A DNA stretch of 9,175 nucleotides from Deltaproteobacteria bacterium RBG_16_54_11 (GCA_001797905.1 MGQS01000023.1:33501-42675), one strand, 5' to 3'; shown: positions 1-6,716, counted from the first letter of the stretch. Translations and numbers: made by a program. The notes: generated by a model not told the origin, from the sequence alone.

Positions 1-295
1 GGAAGATCCTCCCGTGGGGGAAGGAGATCACCAAGCGGGTATGAGGCAGCAGCCCGTTCCCATCCTGCCACAGGAGCCTTCCCGTCATACGCAAATGGAA
101 CAGGAGCGACCCCCCCCCTGTCAGCGTCATCGCCAGCGCCTTGCCATGGCGCGCAAACCCTTTAACCTTCCGTCCCTTAACCCCCCTGACGCCCCGGAGT
201 TTGGGGTCAATAACGCGGGTCTGCCTTATCGTCGCACCCACAACAACGGTACGCAGTTGGCGGCAAAGGGTTTCTACCTCAGGGAGTTCGGGCAT
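1..295 (-). CDS. mutM: Formamidopyrimidine-DNA glycosylase (Fpg/MutM), 5' part; C-terminus beyond window
   Basis: Base-excision repair enzyme that removes 8-oxoguanine and ring-opened purines and then cleaves the abasic site. I translated 98 codons from the ATG at 295. The protein opens with MPELPEVET, the family signature, giving the catalytic N-terminal proline (Pro2 before Met removal) and the following Glu3. Further family marks are the RHGK segment with Lys52 (equivalent of the conserved Lys near residue 57), the HLRMTGRLL block at 67-75, and PHT at 84-86. The C-terminal helix-two-turn-helix and zinc finger lie off the left edge, so integrity cannot be judged. A GGAGGA ribosome binding site sits 6 nt upstream of the ATG, inside the 3' end of the PerR-like gene; the two genes overlap by 17 bases. 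A run of nine G (sense strand) encodes Gly60-62. MutM rather than Nei is favoured by the N-terminal sequence. Confidence 0.95.
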   Translation of the reverse strand, partial: MPELPEVETLCRQLRTVVVGATIRQTRVIDPKLRGVRGVKGRKVKGFARHGKALAMTLTGGGSLLFHLRMTGRLLWQDGNGLLPHTRLVISFPHGRIF

Positions 296-722
296 TACCT
301 TCCTCCCGGACGCATGCGGCGCAGGTGCCGAAGATATAGAGTCGCGCTTCTTCCATCTTATGGCCATTGAGCCCCCCTTGCCGCTCAAAGATGACCTCCT
401 CCATACCGACGTCATATATCTTCCCGCAGTGACGACAGTGGAAGTGATGATGGGGTTCGGTCTTATAGTCGTAGTGGGCCTTGTTGCGCTCGATGGTTAC
501 CTCTCGAACGAGCCCGTGTTGTTTAAAGAGATCAAGCGTGTTATAGACCGTGGCTCGAGACAGGGCGGGATACAGCCCCTGCAGAGATTGGTAGATATCC
601 TCGGCCGTGGGATGTTGTGTATTGTCTTGGAGAAAGTCCAAGATCGCTGACCGTTGAATGGTCAGCAGAACACCTTTCTCTTTGAGCCCTGCCTTCTTCT
701 CCTCTAAGGTCATCTGCCGCAC
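279..722 (-). CDS. perR: Fur-family peroxide-responsive repressor (PerR-like)
   Basis: DNA-binding metalloregulator of 147 residues, normal family length. The N-terminal winged helix spans roughly 10-85, with the recognition-helix signature SRATVYNTL at 55-63. Residues His37, Asp85, His91, His93 and Asp104 fall at the same numbers as the regulatory Fe/Mn ligands of Bacillus subtilis PerR; Asp (not Glu) at 85 is the PerR-type choice. A structural zinc site is given by CxxC pairs C96/C99 and C134/C137. By family knowledge, H2O2 oxidises the ligand histidines when iron is bound and releases repression of peroxide-defence genes; that mechanism is inferred here. The start is GTG at 722, with AGAGGG 4 nt upstream; an in-frame ATG at 713 lies 13 nt from that site and is less likely. 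The gene overlaps mutM downstream. A Fur or Zur role is less likely given the ligand set. Confidence 0.88.
   Translation of the reverse strand: MRQMTLEEKKAGLKEKGVLLTIQRSAILDFLQDNTQHPTAEDIYQSLQGLYPALSRATVYNTLDLFKQHGLVREVTIERNKAHYDYKTEPHHHFHCRHCGKIYDVGMEEVIFERQGGLNGHKMEEARLYIFGTCAACVREEGNARTP
302..306 (-). promoter_or_regulatory. mutM ribosome binding site inside perR
   Basis: On the minus strand GGAGG is followed, after 6 nt, by the mutM ATG at 295. The site lies within the last codons of the upstream PerR-like gene, whose stop (281-279) comes after the mutM start. This arrangement favours coupled translation. Confidence 0.75.
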
Positions 723-790
723 GCTACCCTCTTAACACAATAAGGATTTCTTTGTCAAGAATTAATCTAATCTTTAATCGATTATAATTT
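723..790 (-). promoter_or_regulatory. Upstream control region of perR with PerR-box-like palindrome
   Basis: The 115 bp between the acyltransferase gene and perR are AT-rich near 750-790. On the minus strand there is a perfect TTGACA (758-753) with only a poor -10 (TTAAGA, 735-730) 17 nt downstream, and separately a perfect TATAAT (786-781) without a good -35. A 15-bp imperfect palindrome at 773-787, centred on 780, matches 10 of 14 specified positions of the PerR-box consensus TTATAATNATTATAA (right half 7 of 7, left half 3 of 7) and overlaps the TATAAT. Autorepression is plausible but unproven; the exact promoter is undecided. Confidence 0.4.
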
Positions 791-837
791 AGTTGTGCGG
801 ATCTTTGCGCCCTGTGCCTTGGGAGCCGATGGAAAAA

Positions 838-1818
838 TCAAGAAAGGGTGCTTGCTTCTCCCTCAAGGAAGGTCTTCCGCCTCGTGCGGGTACGGATGCG
901 CCGCTTGCTGATCCAAGACCACTGGCCGGGGTATCTTTTAATATAGGATTCCATGACGCGGGCAATCTGCTCGACAATGGTGAATACATCGCGCTCCTCG
1001 TCGCCGCTGAGCCGAACCTTTAAGGGGGGATCGATGATGACCTTATGCCCTCTGTCTCCCTGGCGGACGATGAACAGGGGGAGGATGGGGGCTCCGGTCT
1101 TCAGGTGATAGGCCGCCGGCCCTACGGGCAGGGCCATGGCGCGCCCGAGGAATTCCACCACTACCCCTCCCTGTTTTTGGTTTTCATCGCAGATAAAGCC
1201 CATGATCTCCCCCTTGCGCAGGACGCGGAGGATCTCTCTATGGAATGTAAACAAGGAATCACTCATGATGAAACTGGTCCCTACCCTCTCCCCCATCTGT
1301 CGCCACACCTGTGCGAGCCGGGGATGGGGCTGGCCGCCCATCATCCACGTAAGGTGGAACCCGCAGGCGTTTAACTTCGCCCCTATAAGGGTGAAGGTGC
1401 CGAGGTGGGCGCTGACGCCGATGGCTCCCTTGCCCAGGGCCAAGGCCTGCTCGAGGTTTTCTCTCCCTTCCAGCGCTACCCATGGGTCGAACTTCTTGCC
1501 ATAAAATGGGACGCAATAAAAGGTCTCCATAAAGCCCCTGAGCATGTTGATAAAACTCTCTTGAGCTATGCGCCCCTTTTCTTCATCCGTCAGGGAATTA
1601 TGAAAGGTGAAGGTGAGGTTATCCAGCATCTTTTTTTTATACTTGCCTGCGAAACGCCACGCAAGCTTGCCCCCGATGCCCCCGATGAAAGAGAACGTCC
1701 ACGCAAAGGGAATGAAGCGGACACATTGAGGTAAGCCCCTTAAGGCAACGCTGGCGAACCAGTAGCGGATCTCTCGCTGCACCCGTTTCCATCCCCGTTT
1801 TTTTCTTCTTACCTTCAT
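838..1818 (-). CDS. LpxL/HtrB-like lysophospholipid (lipid A) acyltransferase family protein
   Basis: Membrane-associated acyltransferase of 326 residues, normal length for the LABLAT family that adds secondary acyl chains to lipid A or related lipids at the inner membrane. A basic N-terminus (residues 2-17) precedes a hydrophobic stretch at about 35-50. The family core is visible: AHLG at 137-140 contains the catalytic His138; DENQ at 211-214, followed by a GGVVVEFLGR block (217-226) and TGAPILP (241-247), match the usual D-x-GG-v-FfG and TGAPvvP blocks; PGQWSWISKRR at 297-307 is the usual C-terminal signature. The acidic partner of the HX4D/E motif is replaced by Thr143 (HLGTFT), which I confirmed in the nucleotide sequence. 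The ATG at 1818 has an AGAAGGG ribosome binding site. The gene starts 10 nt after the PAP2 gene, so the two are probably one transcript. No terminator hairpin is apparent after the stop. The substrate is not predictable. Confidence 0.85.
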   Translation of the reverse strand: MKVRRKKRGWKRVQREIRYWFASVALRGLPQCVRFIPFAWTFSFIGGIGGKLAWRFAGKYKKKMLDNLTFTFHNSLTDEEKGRIAQESFINMLRGFMETFYCVPFYGKKFDPWVALEGRENLEQALALGKGAIGVSAHLGTFTLIGAKLNACGFHLTWMMGGQPHPRLAQVWRQMGERVGTSFIMSDSLFTFHREILRVLRKGEIMGFICDENQKQGGVVVEFLGRAMALPVGPAAYHLKTGAPILPLFIVRQGDRGHKVIIDPPLKVRLSGDEERDVFTIVEQIARVMESYIKRYPGQWSWISKRRIRTRTRRKTFLEGEASTLS

Positions 1819-1828
1819 GGCAACCCTT

Positions 1829-2398
1829 CTATGATTGTGAGGGTTTGAGCACCTTTTTCCTCACCAACCATAACCCTAGCGCAAGAGCAGTCCCAATCAG
1901 GCCCCCTGCGATGACATCGAGAGGAAAGTGCGCCCCCATGTAGATGCGAGAAAGCCCCACCCCCACGGCCAAGCACAAGAAGAGGGGCGCCCACCGTGGG
2001 AAGAGGAATGAGAAATACGTCGCCGCAGTGAAGGCGGTCTGAGTGTCGCCGGAGGGGAAGGATCGATACCATAGTTGCTTACCCAAAACATGGATATGGA
2101 CCTTTCCTGCCTCGATAAGGGGGGCAAATTCGCTCAAGGGGCGGGGTCTGGGAATCATCTTTTTTAACGCGAAGATGCAAAGCCCGGCCATAAGCATGGC
2201 GGCAAAAAACCAGGGGAGGTGTTGACGAAAGTAGGCCGGCTTCTTTAATGCAAAGAAGATGATCACCAACGCGATCACGATCCCGGCGTTACCCAACCAT
2301 GTTATGATATAGGAGAAGAAGAAATCCAGGAGAGGGATGGACCATTGATTATTGATCCATAAAAAGACCTTTTTATCCAATGCCAACAAAAATTCCAT
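1829..2398 (-). CDS. PAP2-family membrane phosphatase
   Basis: Integral membrane phosphatase of 189 residues, in the group that includes undecaprenyl-pyrophosphate, phosphatidylglycerophosphate and lipid A phosphatases. About five to six hydrophobic segments are seen (roughly 21-51, 62-78, 120-134, 136-150, 158-180). The three PAP2 motifs are in order: KX6RP at 79-87 (Lys79, Arg86, Pro87), PSGD at 115-118, and SRX5HX3D at 150-161 (Arg151, His157, Asp161). The nucleophile His157 and its Asp161 are intact, but motif 2 reads PSGD instead of PSGH, replacing the histidine usually assigned as proton donor. The ATG at 2398 is preceded by GGGGGGA. Being first in a two-gene unit with an LpxL-like acyltransferase suggests a lipid A or isoprenoid-phosphate role in the envelope; the substrate is inference. 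Confidence 0.88.
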   Translation of the reverse strand: MEFLLALDKKVFLWINNQWSIPLLDFFFSYIITWLGNAGIVIALVIIFFALKKPAYFRQHLPWFFAAMLMAGLCIFALKKMIPRPRPLSEFAPLIEAGKVHIHVLGKQLWYRSFPSGDTQTAFTAATYFSFLFPRWAPLFLCLAVGVGLSRIYMGAHFPLDVIAGGLIGTALALGLWLVRKKVLKPSQS

Positions 2399-2428
2399 CT
2401 TTCCCCCCGCTGGATTGTGTGAGCGATC

Positions 2429-2457
2429 ACCATAACTATATAGGGAGCAAAAGTCAA
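2429..2457 (-). promoter_or_regulatory. Candidate sigma-70 promoter of the PAP2-acyltransferase unit
   Basis: On the minus strand TTGACT (2457-2452) is separated by 17 nt from TATGGT (2434-2429), which would start a transcript near 2422 with a leader of about 24 nt. The -35 element coincides with one arm (GTCAACCC, 2453-2460) of an inverted repeat. The -10 matches only 4 of 6 positions. Confidence 0.4.
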
Positions 2458-2579
2458 CCCTTCAACTCTCATGCCGAAAGCTCAGGGTTGACCCTTCGAC
2501 TCCCCGGCCAGAAGGCCGGTGCTTGCCCTTCGGCCTGAGTCTTCGGCGCCGTCGAAGACGTCAAGGGTGCCACCTTGAC
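2453..2579. repeat. Cluster of short inverted repeats in a divergent intergenic region
   Basis: The 220-bp gap between the divergent PAP2 and GNAT genes holds four inverted repeats in about 130 bp. GTCAACCC (2453-2460) pairs with GGGTTGAC (2485-2492). CCGGCC (2504-2509) and GGCCGG (2514-2519) form a perfect hairpin with an AGAA loop. GTCTTCG (2539-2545) and CGAAGAC (2553-2559) form a stem extendable by a G-T and a C-G pair to a 3-nt loop. GTCAAGG (2560-2566) and CCTTGAC (2573-2579) enclose 6 nt. Two 16-nt segments, 2453-2468 and 2487-2502, are imperfect direct repeats (about 13 of 16). No arm is followed by a clear T-tract. They could be an extragenic palindromic repeat, operators, or mRNA structure. 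Confidence 0.6.
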
Positions 2580-2618
2580 TTTCCCGCTCTTCTTCTGTTA
2601 GAGTGACGAGTCAAAACG

Positions 2619-3149
2619 ATGATCCTCCATCTTCCCCCCCATATCGAGCAGAGACTTCGTCTCTTAAAGGACAAAGGTGGAGCCTCTGTCGTTATTCGAC
2701 TGTATCAGCATAAGGACTATCCTGCCCTCGCTGAGATGTATCGATGCTTTGAGCCCAAGGAGTGGAGCCAGGGGCTTCCTCCTCGATTGGATCACAAGAG
2801 GGAAGAGTGGCTGAGATATGTGGTGGAAAGGGCAATTAACCTCCTCGCCATCATGGAAGAGAAGGTAGTGGGGCATGCCGCCCTCTTTGAGATAGAACAC
2901 GCCAGAAGTTACGAGTACCTGATCTTTGTCCATCAGGACTATCAGGATCGAGGCATCGGGACGGCGCTCTCTCAGGCGATGAGGGATTTGGCTCAAGAGA
3001 TGGAGTGGCGCAAGATCTGGCTTACGGTGGGGGCGATAAACCTCAAAGCCATCCATGTCTATGAGAAGGTTGGTTTTTGTATCGTGGGACCGAGGGATAT
3101 TGAGTGTGTGATGACGCTCACCCTGAAAGAGGACAACGAAGGCCAATAA
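2619..3149 (+). CDS. GNAT-family N-acetyltransferase
   Basis: Predicted cytoplasmic acetyl-CoA-dependent N-acyltransferase of 176 residues. The acetyl-CoA pyrophosphate loop (motif A) is QDRGIG at 109-114, following the beta strand YLIFV around 100-104. Motif B is the NLKAIHVYEKVGF stretch at 141-153, in which Tyr148 is at the position of the usual general acid. The first 24 residues precede the start of the fold and are not recognised. The ATG at 2619 is the only in-frame start, because a TGA lies 15 nt upstream; its ribosome binding site is poor. TTGACT at 2575-2580 could be a -35, but I see no good -10. Acceptor substrate (protein, small amine or antibiotic) cannot be told. It is the first of three same-strand genes but lies 213 bp before the helicase, so an operon is uncertain. 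Confidence 0.85.
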   Translation: MILHLPPHIEQRLRLLKDKGGASVVIRLYQHKDYPALAEMYRCFEPKEWSQGLPPRLDHKREEWLRYVVERAINLLAIMEEKVVGHAALFEIEHARSYEYLIFVHQDYQDRGIGTALSQAMRDLAQEMEWRKIWLTVGAINLKAIHVYEKVGFCIVGPRDIECVMTLTLKEDNEGQ

Positions 3150-3347
3150 GTAAGCACCTTCCCCTGATCCGTCCTCGACGCGGCTGGCACTCGAAGACAG
3201 GGACCGATCCTGGTCAGCCCCCCGGCGTTACCGTTCCTATCAACCACACCTGCTCGCGGGAGGCCGAGAAACGGTGAGGCATTCCTTCCTTATAAACTCG
3301 CGCGGACGTCCCCATGATTCCGACGGTTCGCTCTTGGAGGTGTTCCC
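3150..3347. other. Intergenic stretch between GNAT and helicase genes
   Basis: About 200 bp without a supported gene. TATAAA at 3291-3296 could be a -10, but nothing at 16-18 nt upstream resembles a -35. No convincing terminator or RNA gene was seen; the short minus-strand open frames here and into the helicase have no family features. Confidence 0.4.
3336..3340 (+). promoter_or_regulatory. Strong ribosome binding site that questions the helicase start
   Basis: GGAGG lies 7 nt before an in-frame CTG (3348) but 22 nt before the first in-frame ATG (3363). No ATG, GTG or TTG in frame is at proper distance. Initiation at CTG would add five residues; otherwise the ATG would lack a usable site. 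Confidence 0.5.
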
Positions 3348-3362
3348 CTGACCCAACCGAGC

Positions 3363-5243
3363 ATGGCAGAGGTCTTGGGCGCCAAGGGGATACTGGCCGC
3401 GGGGCTGGATTCCTATGAGCACAGACCCCAGCAGGTGGAGATGGCCGAGGCAATCTGGAGGGCGCTGCAAGAGGGGGGGGGGTTGATCGTGGAGGCAGGC
3501 CCGGGCACAGGGAAGACCTTCGCCTATCTGATCCCCGCCATCTACAGTGGCCACAAGGTGGTGGTCTCCACGGGGACCAAAAACCTGCAGGAACAGCTCT
3601 TCTTTAAGGATATACCGCTGCTAAGGGAAATACTCCCCATCAAATTCACGGCTGCGTATATGAAGGGGAGGGAGAACTATCTCTGTAAGCGCCGCTTCGC
3701 GATATTCAATCGGCAACCCCTCTTCAAGGTATTGGAAGATGCCTCCTTCTTCAAGGAGGTGAACACATGGGCATCCCGGACTGAGACCGGGGATCGAGCT
3801 GAGCTCGGGGGGGTGCCCGAGGCATTCTCGGCATGGGCCGAGATCTGCTGCAGCCGCGATCAGTGTCTCGGATCGGAATGCCCGGACCATAAGCGGTGTT
3901 TCCTTACCCGCATGCGCCAGGCGGCAGCCCAGGCCCAGGTGCTCGTGGTCAACCACCATCTCTTTTTCGCCGATCTGGCCATCAGGGATGCTGGAGGAGA
4001 GGTGATCCCGCGGTACAAGCGGGTGATCTTCGATGAGGCCCATCAATTGGAGGAGGTGATCACCGCCTATTTCGGCCTGGCCGTCAGCAACTACCGGGTG
4101 GAGGAATTGGCCCGGGACATACACAGGGAGTTGGCGGCGGGAAGGAGGCCGCCGGTCGAGCTAGAGAAGGCGGTGGATGACCTCCGGGGAAAAGGGGCAC
4201 AGCTCTTCACCCTCTTTCAGGGGGAGGAACGGTACAGGCTGCGGGAGTTTGATCCCATGGTCTTTTCCCTGCTCTCGGACATCAAGAGGTGCCTCAGCGT
4301 CCTGCGCGGTATCATGGTGAAGAGATCCGAGAAGGAGGAGATCGTCTCCTTGATCCGCCGCACGCAGGAGTTGGGGGGAGATCTCGAATTTATCCTCTCC
4401 CAGGGTGATGCGCAGTACGTCTATTGGTGCGAGAACAGGGGGAGGGGGATCTTCCTCAGGGCCTCACCCATCGATGTCTGGCCGGAGTTGAACAGGAGAC
4501 TCTATCCCCGCCTCGAGACGATGGTCTTTACCTCCGCCACCCTCTCCACCCAGGGGGGGTTCGCGTATTTCCGGGAGCGGCTCGGCCTGCAGGATGCCGC
4601 GGAGCTTATCCTCCCCTCTCCCTTTGATATGCAAAGACAGGTGGTGATCTACCTTCCCCCTGGGTTGCCGGAACCCAATGCCCCGGCCTTTCCCAACGCG
4701 GCCGCCAGGGAGATCGAGGCCATCCTGGCTATCACCGAGGGAAGGGCCTTTGTCCTGTTCACCAGCTATAAGAACATGCGGGAGGTCTACGGCATCCTCA
4801 AGGGTCGATTACCCTATAGGCTTCTGATCCAGGGCGAAGGGCCCAGGCATCTGCTCCTGGAGGAGTTTAAATCTGATGTCTCCTCGGTCCTCTTTGCCAC
4901 CGGCAGCTTCTGGGAGGGAGTGGATGTGCCCGGAGAGGCCTTGAGCTGCGTCATCATCGACAAGCTCCCCTTTGACCCCCCTACCGAGCCGGTGACCCAG
5001 GCGCGCATCGAGCGGATCACCAGCCAGGGAGAAAACCCCTTTTATCACTATCAGGTGCCGGCAGCCATCATCACCCTGAAGCAGGGACTGGGAAGGCTCA
5101 TCAGGAGCACGGAGGATCGGGGGGTCCTCTCCATCCTGGACAGCCGCATCCTCACCAAGGAATATGGCAAGCTCTTCCTCCAAAGCCTCCCTGCGGCGCC
5201 GGTGGTTCAAAAGCGGGAGGCGATCAAGCGGGTGTTTGAGTAG
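3363..5243 (+). CDS. DinG/YoaA-type (XPD-like) Fe-S superfamily 2 DNA helicase
   Basis: ATP-dependent 5'-3' DNA helicase of 626 residues, the normal size of DinG/YoaA proteins, thought to unwind D-loops, R-loops or damaged forks. Motifs are in order: a Q-motif-like HRPQQ at 20-24; Walker A AGPGTGKT at 45-52; motif Ia around STGTKNLQEQ (69-78); Walker B DEAH at 224-227; SATLS at 391-395; SFWEGVD at 515-521; and motif VI QGLGRLIRS at 574-582. Four cysteines suit a [4Fe-4S] cluster: Cys108, then Cys168, Cys173 and Cys179, whose x4 and x5 spacing matches that of E. coli DinG. Extra cysteines Cys162/163 are adjacent. No exonuclease domain is fused at the N-terminus. A run of ten G at 3473-3482 encodes part of EGGG just before Walker A. 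The start may be a CTG at 3348. The MFS gene follows after 35 nt. Confidence 0.93.
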   Translation: MAEVLGAKGILAAGLDSYEHRPQQVEMAEAIWRALQEGGGLIVEAGPGTGKTFAYLIPAIYSGHKVVVSTGTKNLQEQLFFKDIPLLREILPIKFTAAYMKGRENYLCKRRFAIFNRQPLFKVLEDASFFKEVNTWASRTETGDRAELGGVPEAFSAWAEICCSRDQCLGSECPDHKRCFLTRMRQAAAQAQVLVVNHHLFFADLAIRDAGGEVIPRYKRVIFDEAHQLEEVITAYFGLAVSNYRVEELARDIHRELAAGRRPPVELEKAVDDLRGKGAQLFTLFQGEERYRLREFDPMVFSLLSDIKRCLSVLRGIMVKRSEKEEIVSLIRRTQELGGDLEFILSQGDAQYVYWCENRGRGIFLRASPIDVWPELNRRLYPRLETMVFTSATLSTQGGFAYFRERLGLQDAAELILPSPFDMQRQVVIYLPPGLPEPNAPAFPNAAAREIEAILAITEGRAFVLFTSYKNMREVYGILKGRLPYRLLIQGEGPRHLLLEEFKSDVSSVLFATGSFWEGVDVPGEALSCVIIDKLPFDPPTEPVTQARIERITSQGENPFYHYQVPAAIITLKQGLGRLIRSTEDRGVLSILDSRILTKEYGKLFLQSLPAAPVVQKREAIKRVFE

Positions 5244-5278
5244 CTATCAGTTAAGTGCGGAAAAAAGGATGATAAATC

Positions 5279-6697
5279 GTGAGTATTAGACAACAGACCG
5301 CAGGGAAAAGCTCTCCTGCAGGGTCTCGTGATGCGAAAGATGCCCGCGCCAGGCAGGCGCCACCTGAGCCAAGATTGTCGCTGGCTCTCAGGGCATTCAA
5401 ATACAGGAATTACCAACTCTTCTTTGGCGGGCAGTTCATTTCGCTCACCGGCACCTGGATGCAGTCGATAGCGCAGGCGTGGCTTGTCTATCGGCTGACG
5501 GGGTCGGCGGTCTTGCTCGGATTCGTCGCTTTCTCGGGACAAATTCCGGTTTTCTTGCTCGCATCTCTCGGCGGGGTTTTTGCTGATAGACATAGACGCC
5601 GACGCATCCTCGTCGCCACGCAAACCGCATCAATGCTCTTAGCCTTTGTTCTGGCCGTCCTGACACTCACCCATCGTGTAGAGGTGTGGCATGTGTTTGT
5701 GCTCGCCGCCCTGCTCGGCCTCGTGAATGCCTTTGACATACCGGCGCGACAATCCTTCGTGGTGGAAATGGTGGGTAGAAAGGATCTCATCAACGCCATT
5801 GCCTTGAACTCCTCCATATTTAATGGCACGCGCATCATCGGGCCGGCTATTGCGGGGATACTGGTGGCGACGGTCGGCGAGGGCTGGTGCTTCTTCGCTA
5901 ATGGCGTCAGCTACATGGCCGTGATCGCCGGTTTGCTGCTGATGAAGATCAAGGTCCGGGAGCGTGTCCTCCACCGCGGATCGGCACTAGCCAGCATCAT
6001 CGAAGGTTTCGGGTATGTCGGCCGATCGGGGCCTGTACGATCATTATTGTCCCTGCTCGGGTTGATCAGCCTCATCGGGCTTCCCTATGTTGTGCTCATG
6101 CCGATCTTCGCGGATCAGATACTGCATGGCGGGGCAAGGGGGCTTGGGTTGCTGATGGGCGCCTCGGGGGTTGGAGCGCTTGCAGGTGCCTTGAGCCTGG
6201 CTGCGCGGCAAGGCGCGCGCGGCCTGGGACGCTTGGTCGCCTTTTCTACTGCAGGTTTTGGCGCCAGCCTCATACTCTTCTCGTTGTCGCGCTCCTTCTG
6301 GCTCTCCGCCGCACTGCTCATGCCGGTCGGCTTTTTCATGATTGTCGAAATGGCCTCGTCAAACACCCTCATACAAACCTTGGTGCCCGATAACCTGCGC
6401 GGGCGCGTGATGGCGGTCTACTCGATGATGCTCATGGGCATGGCCCCCTTCGGTGCGCTCCTCGCAGGCGCCATTGCCCATAATCTGAGTGCGCCGCTCA
6501 CCGTGGCGCTCGGCGGCGCCGTGTGCATCGTGGCAGCAGTAGTATTCGGTTTGCGCTTACCGGTCTTCAGACGCGAGGCCCGGCAGATGATCGTTGCCCT
6601 GCAGATGGCCGGCGGCGACCCGGCAGAGGAGATGACCGCCGCCGGAGGTGGCTCTGTAGTCGGAAGAGATGATGTTGTCGAGCGGCGGCGTCAGTGA
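5279..6697 (+). CDS. MFS transporter, MFS_3 (EntS-like) exporter family
   Basis: Inner-membrane secondary transporter of 472 residues with about twelve hydrophobic helices between residues 45 and 430. The first helices, including the FISLTGTWMQSIAQAWLVY region at 53-71, are typical of the MFS_3 family, whose best-known member exports enterobactin. The motif A loop GGVFADRHRRRR at 98-109 lies between helices 2 and 3. The segment FDIPARQSFV at 152-161 is also characteristic. The first 34 residues and a hydrophilic tail after about 430 are unremarkable. The start is GTG at 5279 with AGGA 9 nt upstream. It follows the helicase by 35 nt on the same strand and may be co-transcribed, although no functional link is evident. 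Substrate unknown: a siderophore, drug or other small molecule are all possible. Confidence 0.9.
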   Translation: MSIRQQTAGKSSPAGSRDAKDARARQAPPEPRLSLALRAFKYRNYQLFFGGQFISLTGTWMQSIAQAWLVYRLTGSAVLLGFVAFSGQIPVFLLASLGGVFADRHRRRRILVATQTASMLLAFVLAVLTLTHRVEVWHVFVLAALLGLVNAFDIPARQSFVVEMVGRKDLINAIALNSSIFNGTRIIGPAIAGILVATVGEGWCFFANGVSYMAVIAGLLLMKIKVRERVLHRGSALASIIEGFGYVGRSGPVRSLLSLLGLISLIGLPYVVLMPIFADQILHGGARGLGLLMGASGVGALAGALSLAARQGARGLGRLVAFSTAGFGASLILFSLSRSFWLSAALLMPVGFFMIVEMASSNTLIQTLVPDNLRGRVMAVYSMMLMGMAPFGALLAGAIAHNLSAPLTVALGGAVCIVAAVVFGLRLPVFRREARQMIVALQMAGGDPAEEMTAAGGGSVVGRDDVVERRRQ

Positions 6698-6716
6698 CAC
6701 AATATCAAGAGGCTTT

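Noticed and set aside
14..650. Plus-strand open frames over mutM and perR
   Set aside because: They are antisense to two clearly recognisable genes, have no family features and lack ribosome binding sites.
1045..1734. Plus-strand open frames across the acyltransferase gene
   Set aside because: Antisense shadows; the minus-strand frame shows the full LABLAT motif set.
2504..2519. GC-rich hairpin CCGGCC-AGAA-GGCCGG as a terminator
   Set aside because: It has no T-tract on either strand, and no gene ends into it; both flanking genes start from this region.
3150..3362. Possible tRNA or small RNA gene
   Set aside because: No T-loop GGTTCRA-type sequence, no cloverleaf arms and no 3' CCA-type end were found.
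3240..4124. Minus-strand open frames opposite the helicase N-terminal half
   Set aside because: Low-complexity shadows of GC-rich coding sequence; the plus strand carries ordered helicase motifs.
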